A stretch of 32,781 bases of DNA from Planctomycetota bacterium (GTDB taxonomy: Bacteria > Planctomycetota > Planctomycetia > Planctomycetales > Planctomycetaceae). Positions 8,686-15,838 of this stretch are shown in pieces. The notes beneath the pieces were generated by a model, which made no database searches, was not told where the DNA came from, and was given only the letters and a program-made list of their open reading frames with translations. The stretch lies in the NCBI GenBank assembly GCA_027623235.1, contig JAQBVJ010000083.1, positions 1 to 32,781 of the forward strand, given 5' to 3'. The translations under genes and the position numbers were made by a program. The stretch's first letter is position 1. The number at the start of each line of letters is the position of its first letter.

Positions 8686-8823
8686 ATGAAGTCTATTCTT
8701 GTTCTGCCTGCAATCTTCAGTGTCGGCGTGACTCAGACCCACGCTGCTGAGGCGACCCGGCCCAACATTCTGTTCATCTCTGTCGATGATCTCGGTCACT
8801 CCACTCTCTGTTGTCGGGGGTCG
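8686..8823 (+). pseudogene. Truncated sulfatase relic (5' end only)
   Basis: From an ATG at 8686 the frame reads a signal peptide, MKSILVLPAIFSVGVTQTHA, followed by the sulfatase opening motif RPNILFISVDDLG. The next residues, HSTLCCRGS, align position by position with the usual DDLGYxDLxCYGS of family S1 sulfatases, though already drifted. Homology stops at about 8823, immediately before the 3' end of the opposite-strand zinc-ribbon gene at 8827. Everything needed for activity, including the Cys-x-Pro-Ser-Arg site and the rest of roughly 450 residues, is absent. The frame stays open to 9372 only because it runs antisense to that gene. A deletion or rearrangement junction at about 8824 is the simplest explanation. 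Confidence 0.75.
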
Positions 8824-8826
8824 GCG

Positions 8827-9306
8827 TCACTCACCAGCGGAATGCTTCTTCGCTTCGGCAAGCCGAATGTCTTCCTGCCGGTATCGCTCGTTGAGTTCCA
8901 GATCGAAGAGCGGATGGTCGTCGGCGATCTTCGCTTTGCGGTGCCGGGACTGGCACCGGTAGCAGACCAGCACGTCCGGCATCGCAACGTACAGGACGAG
9001 GTCGATCGCGGCAAAAAAGAGCAGAATGCCGATCGCCCAGACCACCTCCATCTGCCACCAGGCGATTGTGCTGAGGATGGCTCCGGCCGCGACCATCAGC
9101 AGACCCAGCCCCTGCGGAAAATCTTTCTGCCGCCAGAGATCGTTATTGCCGCACGCCAGACAACGCTGCGGAGCCTCGCCGTCAATGTCCGATTCCGCGA
9201 ACGTTCGATTCCAGTCGCACTCCGTGCAGTCGAGCCTGCGAATCGTCGCGCTGACGTCGCGATAGTTGAGGCGCTGGCAGTTCGAGCACTGATAAACGAT
9301 CTGCAT
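8827..9306 (-). CDS. Zinc-ribbon membrane protein
   Basis: The 159-residue product has four CxxC knuckles: CSNC, CTEC, CLAC before the membrane part and CYRC after it. They would form two zinc ribbons facing the same side. Two hydrophobic stretches, GLGLLMVAAGAILSTIAWW and VVWAIGILLFFAAIDLVLYV, form a helical hairpin in the membrane. The C-terminus is charged and helical. No enzyme motif is visible; zinc-ribbon plus two-helix proteins of this shape are common hypothetical proteins, and a scaffold or redox-sensing role would be a guess. Its ATG at 9306 is 10 bases downstream of the stop of the eight-helix membrane protein gene on the same strand, so the two are very probably co-transcribed and may act together. 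Its 3' end abuts the sulfatase relic. Confidence 0.8.
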   Translation of the reverse strand: MQIVYQCSNCQRLNYRDVSATIRRLDCTECDWNRTFAESDIDGEAPQRCLACGNNDLWRQKDFPQGLGLLMVAAGAILSTIAWWQMEVVWAIGILLFFAAIDLVLYVAMPDVLVCYRCQSRHRKAKIADDHPLFDLELNERYRQEDIRLAEAKKHSAGE

Positions 9307-9316
9307 GGACTATTTC

Positions 9317-10117
9317 TTAAACGGGTAACTGAAGTTCGCGGCGCAGCAATGCGCCGGTCATCTCACCGATGAAGGCCAGGATGACTCCGACGAAAAGAAC
9401 TCCCGTCGCCGACTGTGTGTTTTTGTATTTCAGAATCCGGTGCACCATCCAGCACACCGCGAGCGGTCCGAAGATGCCTCCCAGTAAAGTGAGACTCAGC
9501 CAGATCGCGTACGTCGAATTCCACTGATCGGTGACCTTCGTCTGAGCAGAAATCAGCGGCCAGCAGGCCATCGTAACAACGCCCAGCAGCAGCTTGGATC
9601 CGGTCACTCCACCCAGCCACAGGTTGACTCGATTGAGAGGCGTCGTCGTCATCGAGGGAGCCGTCAGGTACCAGTGGCCAAGCAGCATTCCGCCGACCGT
9701 CGTCCCTGAAACAAGTGCCGTCGTGAGTTCGCTCAGCCAGAACAGATTGCCGTGCAGCGTGCGAAACTGACTTATCGAAACCGACGCAAGGACTGCGGTG
9801 ACTCCGGATCCGAGTGCAATCGCAAACGCGTATCGTGTGCCGGCCGCTCTCCGTTCCAGCGTCCACATGATGGATCCGAAAAATGACAGCAGCGCGAGGA
9901 CACCTCCGGATATTTGAATTGTGCCTCGACTCAGCGCAGGTCCTGCCTCGCCCGCGGCTTCAGGGATCTGTCCCGAAGCCAGCGCCGCGAGCACTGCCAG
10001 GCCCAGCGTGACCAGCATCTGAATCCGGAAAAAGCCCGAAGTGACTTCACGGCGCGGCATGACGCACCAGACAAAGCTCATCCCGAAAATCAGTCGCAGA
10101 GCAAACTGGGTAATCAT
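9317..10117 (-). CDS. Integral membrane protein with about eight helices
   Basis: This 266-residue protein is almost entirely hydrophobic. I count eight likely membrane helices, the first starting at residue 2 (ITQFALRLIFGMSFVWCVM) and the last being GVLFVGVILAFIGEMTGALL. The loops are short. A few polar residues lie inside helices, such as Ser/Glu in NLFWLSELTTALVSG and Glu in the last helix. I do not recognise the family; a transporter or cytochrome-like membrane subunit are possibilities without support, and no His pair typical of haem binding is obvious. The ATG at 10117 is chosen because the first helix starts there; the longer frame to 10252 adds 45 non-hydrophobic residues into the divergent promoter region. 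It lies 10 bases upstream of the zinc-ribbon gene and divergent from the phosphatase gene. Confidence 0.75.
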   Translation of the reverse strand: MITQFALRLIFGMSFVWCVMPRREVTSGFFRIQMLVTLGLAVLAALASGQIPEAAGEAGPALSRGTIQISGGVLALLSFFGSIMWTLERRAAGTRYAFAIALGSGVTAVLASVSISQFRTLHGNLFWLSELTTALVSGTTVGGMLLGHWYLTAPSMTTTPLNRVNLWLGGVTGSKLLLGVVTMACWPLISAQTKVTDQWNSTYAIWLSLTLLGGIFGPLAVCWMVHRILKYKNTQSATGVLFVGVILAFIGEMTGALLRRELQLPV

Positions 10118-10200
10118 AAGGCTGGAGTTCGGATGGACAGACGTGAAGAACTCTGAAAGAAGAACGTAGCGAACCGTCCCGAATGGGGGTATTCTCAGGC

Positions 10201-10219
10201 CGCGTTGGAAACGCGTTTT
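10201..10219 (+). promoter_or_regulatory. Hairpin with GGA loop and T-run, upstream of phosphatase gene
   Basis: CGCGTT (10201-10206) and AACGCG (10210-10215) form a perfect six-base stem with the three-base loop GGA, followed by TTTT (10216-10219). It lies in the divergent region, 81 bases before the ATG at 10300. As RNA it could be a weak terminator or attenuator, or a GGA-loop site of the kind CsrA binds. A near-identical layout is found in front of parA. Confidence 0.4.
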
Positions 10220-10299
10220 CTCAATTGTGGTGCCGACGCCCTCGGCGCTCAAACGACAGACCGACTCGCCTTCCCCAGCTTCTGAATCTGCACCAACTG

Positions 10300-11786
10300 A
10301 TGATCTCCCGCCCCGCCATCCGGGTGCTCCTCATTGAGGACAGCCCCACGGACTCCGAGCTGATTCAGATTGGCCTCGAAGATGTCCGCACCGCACAGCC
10401 GAGTTTCTCATCGAAGCCGCTGAGTCGCTTGCCGAGGGCTTTGAGTGCCTTCGCCTGAATTCGTTCGATGTGATCCTCGTCGACCTCAGTCTGCCTGACT
10501 GCAGCGGCATCGAAACCTGCGTCCAGGTTCACGACCGGGCTCCGGGGGTGCCGCTGATCGTGCTCACCGGTCTCGACGACGAAGAAACCGCCCTGGAGGC
10601 CATGAAAGTCGGAGCCCAGGACTACCTCGTCAAGGGTCAGATCGGGGGCGGTATGCTGCCGCGCTCAATCCGGTACGCGATCGAGCGACAGCGGGCTGCC
10701 GAAGAGCAACGCAAGTCCGACGAGCGAATGCGGCTTCTCACTGAGCAGCTTCCCGCCGTGCTCTGGACGACCGATACCAACCTGCGGCTGACGGAGCCAT
10801 CGACGCATTTTCTGGCGAGCGATTCGAATCCGTGCGCAGGAATGCGGCTTCACGATTACTTCGAAACGGAAGACGACAACTTTCCGCCGATCAAAGCTCA
10901 TCGTAAGGCGCTCGAAGGTGAGTCCGTTTCTCTCGATTTTCGATGGAAGGGCCACAGCTACTCAGTCCACGTTGAACCGCTGCGTGACGCCGCGCTGAAG
11001 ATCATCGGCACGATCGGCATCTCGCTCGACGTCAGCACGCAGACGCGGCTGCAGTCGGAAGTGAACGCCGCGAGGCTCGTCCAGCAGTCGCTGTTTCCAG
11101 ACGTTGCTCCAACGATTCCTGGCTTCGACATTGCAGGAGCCGTCTTCCCGGCGGAAGAAACGGCCGGAGACTATTACGACTTCATTCCGATGCCGGACAA
11201 CTGTCTGGGACTCGTCGTTGGAGACGTCACTGGCCACGGTCTTGGACCGGCACTGCTAATGGCGGAACTGCGGGCGTACCTGCGAGCCCTCGCGTCGTCG
11301 CGTCCGCATGCGGGAGAAATCCTGATGCTGGCAAATCGATTTCTGGCCGGAGACCTGGAAGATCACCGTTTCGTGACCCTGTTTTTCGTACGGCTGGACA
11401 TCGCTCAGCGATCATTTACGCATGCCTCAGCCGGCCACTGCGCGTATCTCATCAAGGAGTCCGGCGAAGTCATCCACCTGAAGAGTACCGGCCTGCCGCT
11501 GGGGCTGATTGCTGACACAATTATCAACACCAGTTTCCCTCAGGATCTGGAGCCGGGAGACGTCCTGTTCATCCCGACCGATGGCATGCAGGAAGCTCAC
11601 ACGAAGTCAAACGAACTCTTTGGACTCGACCGGCCCCTGGATGTTGTCAAAAACAACCGGGCCAAATCATCCGCAAAGATCATCGAGATGCTCCGCCAGG
11701 CCGTGTGCGAGCATGTCGGGTCGGAGAACACGCCAGATGACATGTCTGCGATCATCGTCCGTTGCCTGGATCCCGGCGATCAATAG
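10300..11786 (+). pseudogene. Receiver-PAS-PP2C (RsbU/SpoIIE-type) phosphatase gene with a one-base frameshift
   Basis: The gene starts at ATG 10300 with a receiver domain: IRVLLIEDSPTDSELIQIGL runs to about 10398, and then the frame fails and ends at a stop at 10458. In the -1 frame the same domain continues without a break from about 10398 (AEFLIEAAESLAEG, then FDVILVDLSLPDCSG). One missing base near 10398 restores a 495-residue protein. In the restored frame the phospho-Asp is about residue 62, followed by LTG and LVKG motifs. A PAS-like region and a C-terminal SpoIIE-type PP2C domain follow, with DYYDF, GDVTGHG, TDGMQ and DDMSA metal-site motifs. Such proteins dephosphorylate STAS partners. 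There is no classical slippery heptamer, so mutation or assembly error is likelier than programmed shifting. Confidence 0.8.
10470..11786 (+). CDS. Intact downstream frame: partial receiver, PAS-like, PP2C phosphatase
   Basis: If the frameshift is real, the longest uninterrupted product starts at GTG 10470 and has 438 residues. It begins inside the receiver at the phospho-Asp strand, so it lacks the first two strands and the acidic pair of that domain. The PAS-like region (about LPAVLWTTDTNLRL to GTIGISLDV) and the whole PP2C domain remain. No SD precedes 10470, so efficient independent translation is doubtful. The phosphatase domain itself shows every metal-binding motif and could be active. 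No terminator is visible on this strand beyond the convergent hairpin at 11845-11884. Confidence 0.55.
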   Translation: MILVDLSLPDCSGIETCVQVHDRAPGVPLIVLTGLDDEETALEAMKVGAQDYLVKGQIGGGMLPRSIRYAIERQRAAEEQRKSDERMRLLTEQLPAVLWTTDTNLRLTEPSTHFLASDSNPCAGMRLHDYFETEDDNFPPIKAHRKALEGESVSLDFRWKGHSYSVHVEPLRDAALKIIGTIGISLDVSTQTRLQSEVNAARLVQQSLFPDVAPTIPGFDIAGAVFPAEETAGDYYDFIPMPDNCLGLVVGDVTGHGLGPALLMAELRAYLRALASSRPHAGEILMLANRFLAGDLEDHRFVTLFFVRLDIAQRSFTHASAGHCAYLIKESGEVIHLKSTGLPLGLIADTIINTSFPQDLEPGDVLFIPTDGMQEAHTKSNELFGLDRPLDVVKNNRAKSSAKIIEMLRQAVCEHVGSENTPDDMSAIIVRCLDPGDQ

Positions 11787-11838
11787 GTCCGGCGAAGAGT
11801 CTGTTGCTCGGCTCGGCCGGCAGGTCGAAGCAGCGCAC

Positions 11839-11884
11839 AAAAAAAGCGGCACAGTCGACGATGGAAAACTCGGACTGTGCCGCT
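11839..11884 (-). terminator. Intrinsic terminator of the exported protein gene
   Basis: Arms at 11845-11856 and 11873-11884 are perfect 12-base reverse complements (AGCGGCACAGTC) with a 16-base loop. On the minus strand the stem is followed by seven T residues (complement of the A-run 11839-11845). It sits 18 bases past the stop of the minus-strand gene ending at 11902, the expected place for its rho-independent terminator. Confidence 0.85.
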
Positions 11885-11901
11885 CAGGTTTCTCTCAGAG
11901 A

Positions 11902-14091
11902 CTACTCGATCACAATGCTCAGCCAGCCAGCATTCGGTCGGACTTGAGTGATGGAAAAGTCGACCGGCCCTCCCTGTTTTCGTTTCAGATCGAAGTTGCG
12001 ATCGATTTTTCGTGTCGGCAAAGCTTTCTGAATCTTTGACCGAACAATGCCAGCTCGAGCGATCTGAACGACCGCACTGTCTGGTCGCTCAACGGGAGCG
12101 ACCGATACGTCGCCCGCAGCGAGAACCAGATCGCTGCCTTCGATCGCGAAGGTCAAAGGCACACTGATCAGTTGCGTCGGAATTGTCTCGTCGTCGGTCT
12201 TCAGGCCAGCCTGAAGAAGCAGAGTCAGCTCGCCCGAATCGATACGGACCCGGATGAAGTCCTTTTCCGGAAAGACAAACTGTGTTGGATCAGACTCTTC
12301 ACCGTCACTTTTTTTCAGGTTGATATCTCTTCCAAGAAGCTGCTTCAGAGCCGCGGAAATTTCTGCCACCAGTTCGTCTTCATTCAGCGTCCGTCCGCCC
12401 AGCGGAAGCAGGGCCAGCGAGTTGTTGATGAGTGATTCGTGCAGATGAATGGCGACGCCTCTGGCACTCGTCGTTGAGAACGTGGGGTCGTCGCCGCCGA
12501 GTTCCGTTTCGCTCATCTGTCGCGTGCTTGCCCACAACTCGGTATCGCTTGTTGTAAAGCTGCGGGCTGTCGGAAACATCTTTGCTTCGTGCAGCTTCGG
12601 AATGATGTCATTCTTCAGTGCGTCCGAGTGCTTTTTGAATTCCGCTTCGACTTCACTGTTGAACTCAGGCAGAACGCGCGTGGTGACCCGGTCTCTCGCG
12701 ATGGCCTCCGAACGACCTTTTCGGTCGGCCACTTCGCCGCGGGCGATGGAGTCTGCAATGCCACCAAAGATCGGAATCGAGCTGTACTCGGTCCGGACAC
12801 CGGTTGTGGTGTTGTTAGCGTTGACCGAGATTCTGGCGGGAGCTGTAGCGAATTTGTCACCATCAAAGTCGACGGCTTTCGTCACGTAAAATGTGTGGTA
12901 ACCAGACGTGTTCACAGTGGCCTGGTCCGTCACGCCGATAGTCTGAGTCTGGGTGGCTCCCCGCAGCGTCATGTAGAACGCGATGGAATCTTTGCTTGGT
13001 ATCAGGTCAATTCCCGGCGTCGCAGTCGTTGTCTGATTACCAGACACGTTGGCCCCGAGAATGAAGTCCTTGACAGGTCCGTTGTCTGTGTGGTCGTAGC
13101 CGATGACTTTGTTGAGGAACTTTTCGGAAGCAACAACGCGGAAGTTATAGTTGAAGTAGTGAGACGCGAGAGCTGCTCCCACAGCTGCTCCACCATCGCC
13201 CGCCTGTTTGCGGACTTTGAGGAACGCCGCGCGGACTTCGGCAGCTGAGGCTGACGTCTGCTCTTCTTCACAGGTCTCAAGCGAATCAACAAGGCTTGCC
13301 AGCGTTGCGCGAAGCTCCGCCTGATTCACAACCGGAGCTTCTGTCCGGGCAAGAGCGATGTAGCTGTCGAGGCTGTCCTTGAGCTGGACGAACTGAGTCC
13401 GCTTAATAAAGTCACGTTTCGCCTGGTCTTCAATTGCGTCCGCATTGGCCAGTTTCGTGTGAACTGCCGAAAGAACGTCCATCGAAACCGACCCGCCGGA
13501 GATCGCTCGAACCTGATCGGCCTTGACGTACTTCAGCCAGGGGCGGCCATTGCGAATGTCCTTCGTCAGCCAGTTGTCGAGATTGTCGACCGCGCCGACG
13601 ACGGCTTCGCGAGCTGCTCCGACCCGCTCGTTGTGAGCGGTCGCCGGGTTGACTTCCAGTGTGGCAACGATCGCTTCGGCCAAAGTGACGCGCCGGTTCA
13701 GCCGCGTGTGCATCCGAACCAGCGGTTCATAAATGGAGCGGTATCGGCGGTCGGCGAGAGCTTTTTCCATCGTGCCGAGTTTTTTTCGCAACACAGCCAG
13801 CGAGGCTTTCTGGGCCTCCAGGTTGAGGTCTTCCTCCTCGTAAAACTTTGCGACTTCCTGGGAGACGTCGGTGCCCCAGGCTTTCCAGCTGTCGCCAAGT
13901 TCGAGGAATTCATCCTCGTAAAGACCGGCGGGGACTTCGAGTCGCAGGATTCCCCGCAATCCTCCCCCGGCGGCAGCGTCCTGGGCCAGGCTTGACGCTG
14001 GACCGAAAGAAACGGCCACGGTGAGCGTCGCGGCAGCGGCACCCAAAAGGAAAGTGTGCCTCCGGTGGAGGCGGTTCTTCGAGCACTTCAT
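11902..14091 (-). CDS. Large exported protein of unknown function
   Basis: The product is 729 residues. MKCSKNRLHRRHTFLLGAAA followed by TLTVAVSFGPASSLAQ is a signal peptide with likely cleavage after SLA, near residue 35, and no further membrane helix is evident. The first third is helical and charged (KASLAVLRKKLGTMEKALAD), and the middle is mixed. The last 200 residues look like alternating strands (FIRVRIDSGELTLLLQAG, LISVPLTFAIEGSDLVLAAG), which recalls periplasmic lipid-transport-like or LEA-like beta regions, but I cannot assign a family. The ATG at 14091 is favoured over 14112 because GGAG lies eight bases ahead and the signal peptide starts cleanly. It is followed by a strong terminator. 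The PQQ gene lies 241 bases upstream on the same strand, so it is probably transcribed separately. Confidence 0.8.
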   Translation of the reverse strand: MKCSKNRLHRRHTFLLGAAAATLTVAVSFGPASSLAQDAAAGGGLRGILRLEVPAGLYEDEFLELGDSWKAWGTDVSQEVAKFYEEEDLNLEAQKASLAVLRKKLGTMEKALADRRYRSIYEPLVRMHTRLNRRVTLAEAIVATLEVNPATAHNERVGAAREAVVGAVDNLDNWLTKDIRNGRPWLKYVKADQVRAISGGSVSMDVLSAVHTKLANADAIEDQAKRDFIKRTQFVQLKDSLDSYIALARTEAPVVNQAELRATLASLVDSLETCEEEQTSASAAEVRAAFLKVRKQAGDGGAAVGAALASHYFNYNFRVVASEKFLNKVIGYDHTDNGPVKDFILGANVSGNQTTTATPGIDLIPSKDSIAFYMTLRGATQTQTIGVTDQATVNTSGYHTFYVTKAVDFDGDKFATAPARISVNANNTTTGVRTEYSSIPIFGGIADSIARGEVADRKGRSEAIARDRVTTRVLPEFNSEVEAEFKKHSDALKNDIIPKLHEAKMFPTARSFTTSDTELWASTRQMSETELGGDDPTFSTTSARGVAIHLHESLINNSLALLPLGGRTLNEDELVAEISAALKQLLGRDINLKKSDGEESDPTQFVFPEKDFIRVRIDSGELTLLLQAGLKTDDETIPTQLISVPLTFAIEGSDLVLAAGDVSVAPVERPDSAVVQIARAGIVRSKIQKALPTRKIDRNFDLKRKQGGPVDFSITQVRPNAGWLSIVIE

Positions 14092-14332
14092 ATGGTCACT
14101 CCATTCCCGCAAAGCGGCGGGCCACGTTGAATTGAGTCGCCCTCCAGGCGAACACTGTCTGGATTGGTCTCAGTGACGGCGGCTGCGTGAGCCCGTGCGG
14201 CACCGATCTTGATGAGGCAACGGACCGCCGGCCGAGTCAGCAACTCGACGGGATCATCCAAAAGCCCCCTTCTCCCGCAGTCTAGTCGTGCCGTCCATAT
14301 GCCGCAATTGTCAATCGTTGCCGCAAACTCGG

Positions 14333-15640
14333 CTATTTTGTTCCCAGGCAGTAGAGCATTTCCTGTCGAGGCTCGCTGCCAGACTCAACGACCCGCATGA
14401 AGATTCGGTCGTGACAGTACGTCGGGGTTGCGAAGACGCCCTCGCCGAGTTTGTTCTCCGCGAGACTCTCGAATCCGTCAGGGCTCGCTTTGAAGACGAA
14501 CGTCGAACCCTCTTCATTGGTCGCGAAAATGCGGTTGCCAACCTGAACGGGCGATCCGTTAAACGTGCCGCCGAGACGCTCTTTCCAAAGCTCCACGCCG
14601 GTGTCCGACTTCCAGCAGTAAACAATGCCTGCATCGGCCACGCCGTAGAGATGGCCATTGCTGACGAGCATTGACGGCACGTAAACGCGGGTTTTGTTTT
14701 CCCACACGACTTTGCCCGAGCCGTCGGCCTTCACGGCCGCGATGTGATTTTTCGGGTAGCCACCGGTCGTATAAATGTGCGTTCCGTCAGTCACCGTTGA
14801 GCTCACGCATTCGGTCGTTGCTCCCGGAAACTCCCAGAACTTCTCCCCGCTTGTCGGATCGAAGCTCGACACCAGATCGCAGCCGGTCAGTAAAAGCTGA
14901 TCGCGGCCGCCAATTGTCAGGATGATTGGCGAGGGGTAATTCGGCGTTTTCGGACGGTTGCTTTTCCAGGCGATCATCCCGTTCGCCCGGTACAAAGCCG
15001 CGACGACTCCGGTGCCGCCTTTGTTGTCGGATGTCACGATCACGTGCATCCCATGCACGGCGGGTGAGGACCCGTATCCCTGGTGTACGGTGTAGTCGGA
15101 AATCTTCTGCTGCCAGATCAGCTGGCCATCCATTGTGAGGGCGGTCGTATGAATCGCGTCTTTATTGAGGAAGTTGACGAAGACTCGCCGCCCGTCGCTC
15201 GCGACCGACGAAGAAGCCTGGGAACTCCGCTTGTTGCCCTTCTTCGTGAGGCCGCCCTTGTGGACGTCGGTCTTCCAGACGAGTTTGCCCGAGTCATGGT
15301 CGAAACACAGGACGGACTGAACCTCAGCTTTCTCATCGGCGGTCGTCAGGAAAACGCGATTGCCGACGACGATCGGCGAGCTGTGTCCTCGCCCCGGCAC
15401 AGGAGCTTTCCACAGCACGTTCTTCTCGCTGCTCCACGTGAGCGGCGGCGTCTGATGAGCATCGGCGATGCCGTCGCGATTGGGACCTCGCCACCACGGC
15501 CAGTCCGTTTCGGAAACTTCGATCGGTCCGGTATCGCGCTCCAGCCGAGTTTCCTGCGCAGAAAGATCGCGGGAGCTGATGAGAAAAAGGCACGCCAGCA
15601 TCGGCAGGACGGGCAATCGCAATGTGGTGAGGCGAGTCAT
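14333..15640 (-). CDS. Exported PQQ-like beta-propeller protein
   Basis: The product is 435 residues. After a signal peptide (MTRLTTLRLPVLPMLACLFL, cleavage near LSA-Q) it begins WPWWRGPNRDGIAD, the signature start of the planctomycete PQQ-binding-like propeller proteins. It then runs through repeats such as GKLVWKTDV, GQLIWQQKI, NGMIAWKSN, GEKFWEFPG, GKVVWENKT and GVELWKERL, each with the Trp-docking pattern of BamB and PQQ dehydrogenases. Catalytic PQQ ligands and a haem site are not apparent, so a structural or binding role outside the cytoplasm is more likely than a dehydrogenase. The ATG at 15640 opens the signal peptide; the longer frame to 16051 is antisense to the sulfatase. It is divergent from that sulfatase across 198 bases. 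Confidence 0.88.
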   Translation of the reverse strand: MTRLTTLRLPVLPMLACLFLISSRDLSAQETRLERDTGPIEVSETDWPWWRGPNRDGIADAHQTPPLTWSSEKNVLWKAPVPGRGHSSPIVVGNRVFLTTADEKAEVQSVLCFDHDSGKLVWKTDVHKGGLTKKGNKRSSQASSSVASDGRRVFVNFLNKDAIHTTALTMDGQLIWQQKISDYTVHQGYGSSPAVHGMHVIVTSDNKGGTGVVAALYRANGMIAWKSNRPKTPNYPSPIILTIGGRDQLLLTGCDLVSSFDPTSGEKFWEFPGATTECVSSTVTDGTHIYTTGGYPKNHIAAVKADGSGKVVWENKTRVYVPSMLVSNGHLYGVADAGIVYCWKSDTGVELWKERLGGTFNGSPVQVGNRIFATNEEGSTFVFKASPDGFESLAENKLGEGVFATPTYCHDRIFMRVVESGSEPRQEMLYCLGTK

Positions 15641-15838
15641 CAGGCGGGTCCACGGAAGGCTGGCGAACGGGGGCCGATATTCTAAGCCCGCCCGCGGGAA
15701 GTCGAACAGCGTTCGCAGGACAGCCAATGAACCTGGCGTGAAATGTCTTGCCGCGTTGAGTTTTTCTCGAAGCCAGACCTCTCCATACTGCGAAATCTCT
15801 CGGCCGCGATCGATCGCTTCCTCAACCAGACCGGAACT

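Noticed and set aside
10396..10402. Programmed -1 frameshifting in the phosphatase gene
   Set aside because: There is no X-XXY-YYZ heptamer at the shift point and no clear downstream structure was seen, so mutation or error is preferred.
14295..14335. TTGACA-like hexamer on the minus strand near 14309
   Set aside because: No -10 hexamer lies at 16-18 bases; the nearest candidate is 24 bases away.
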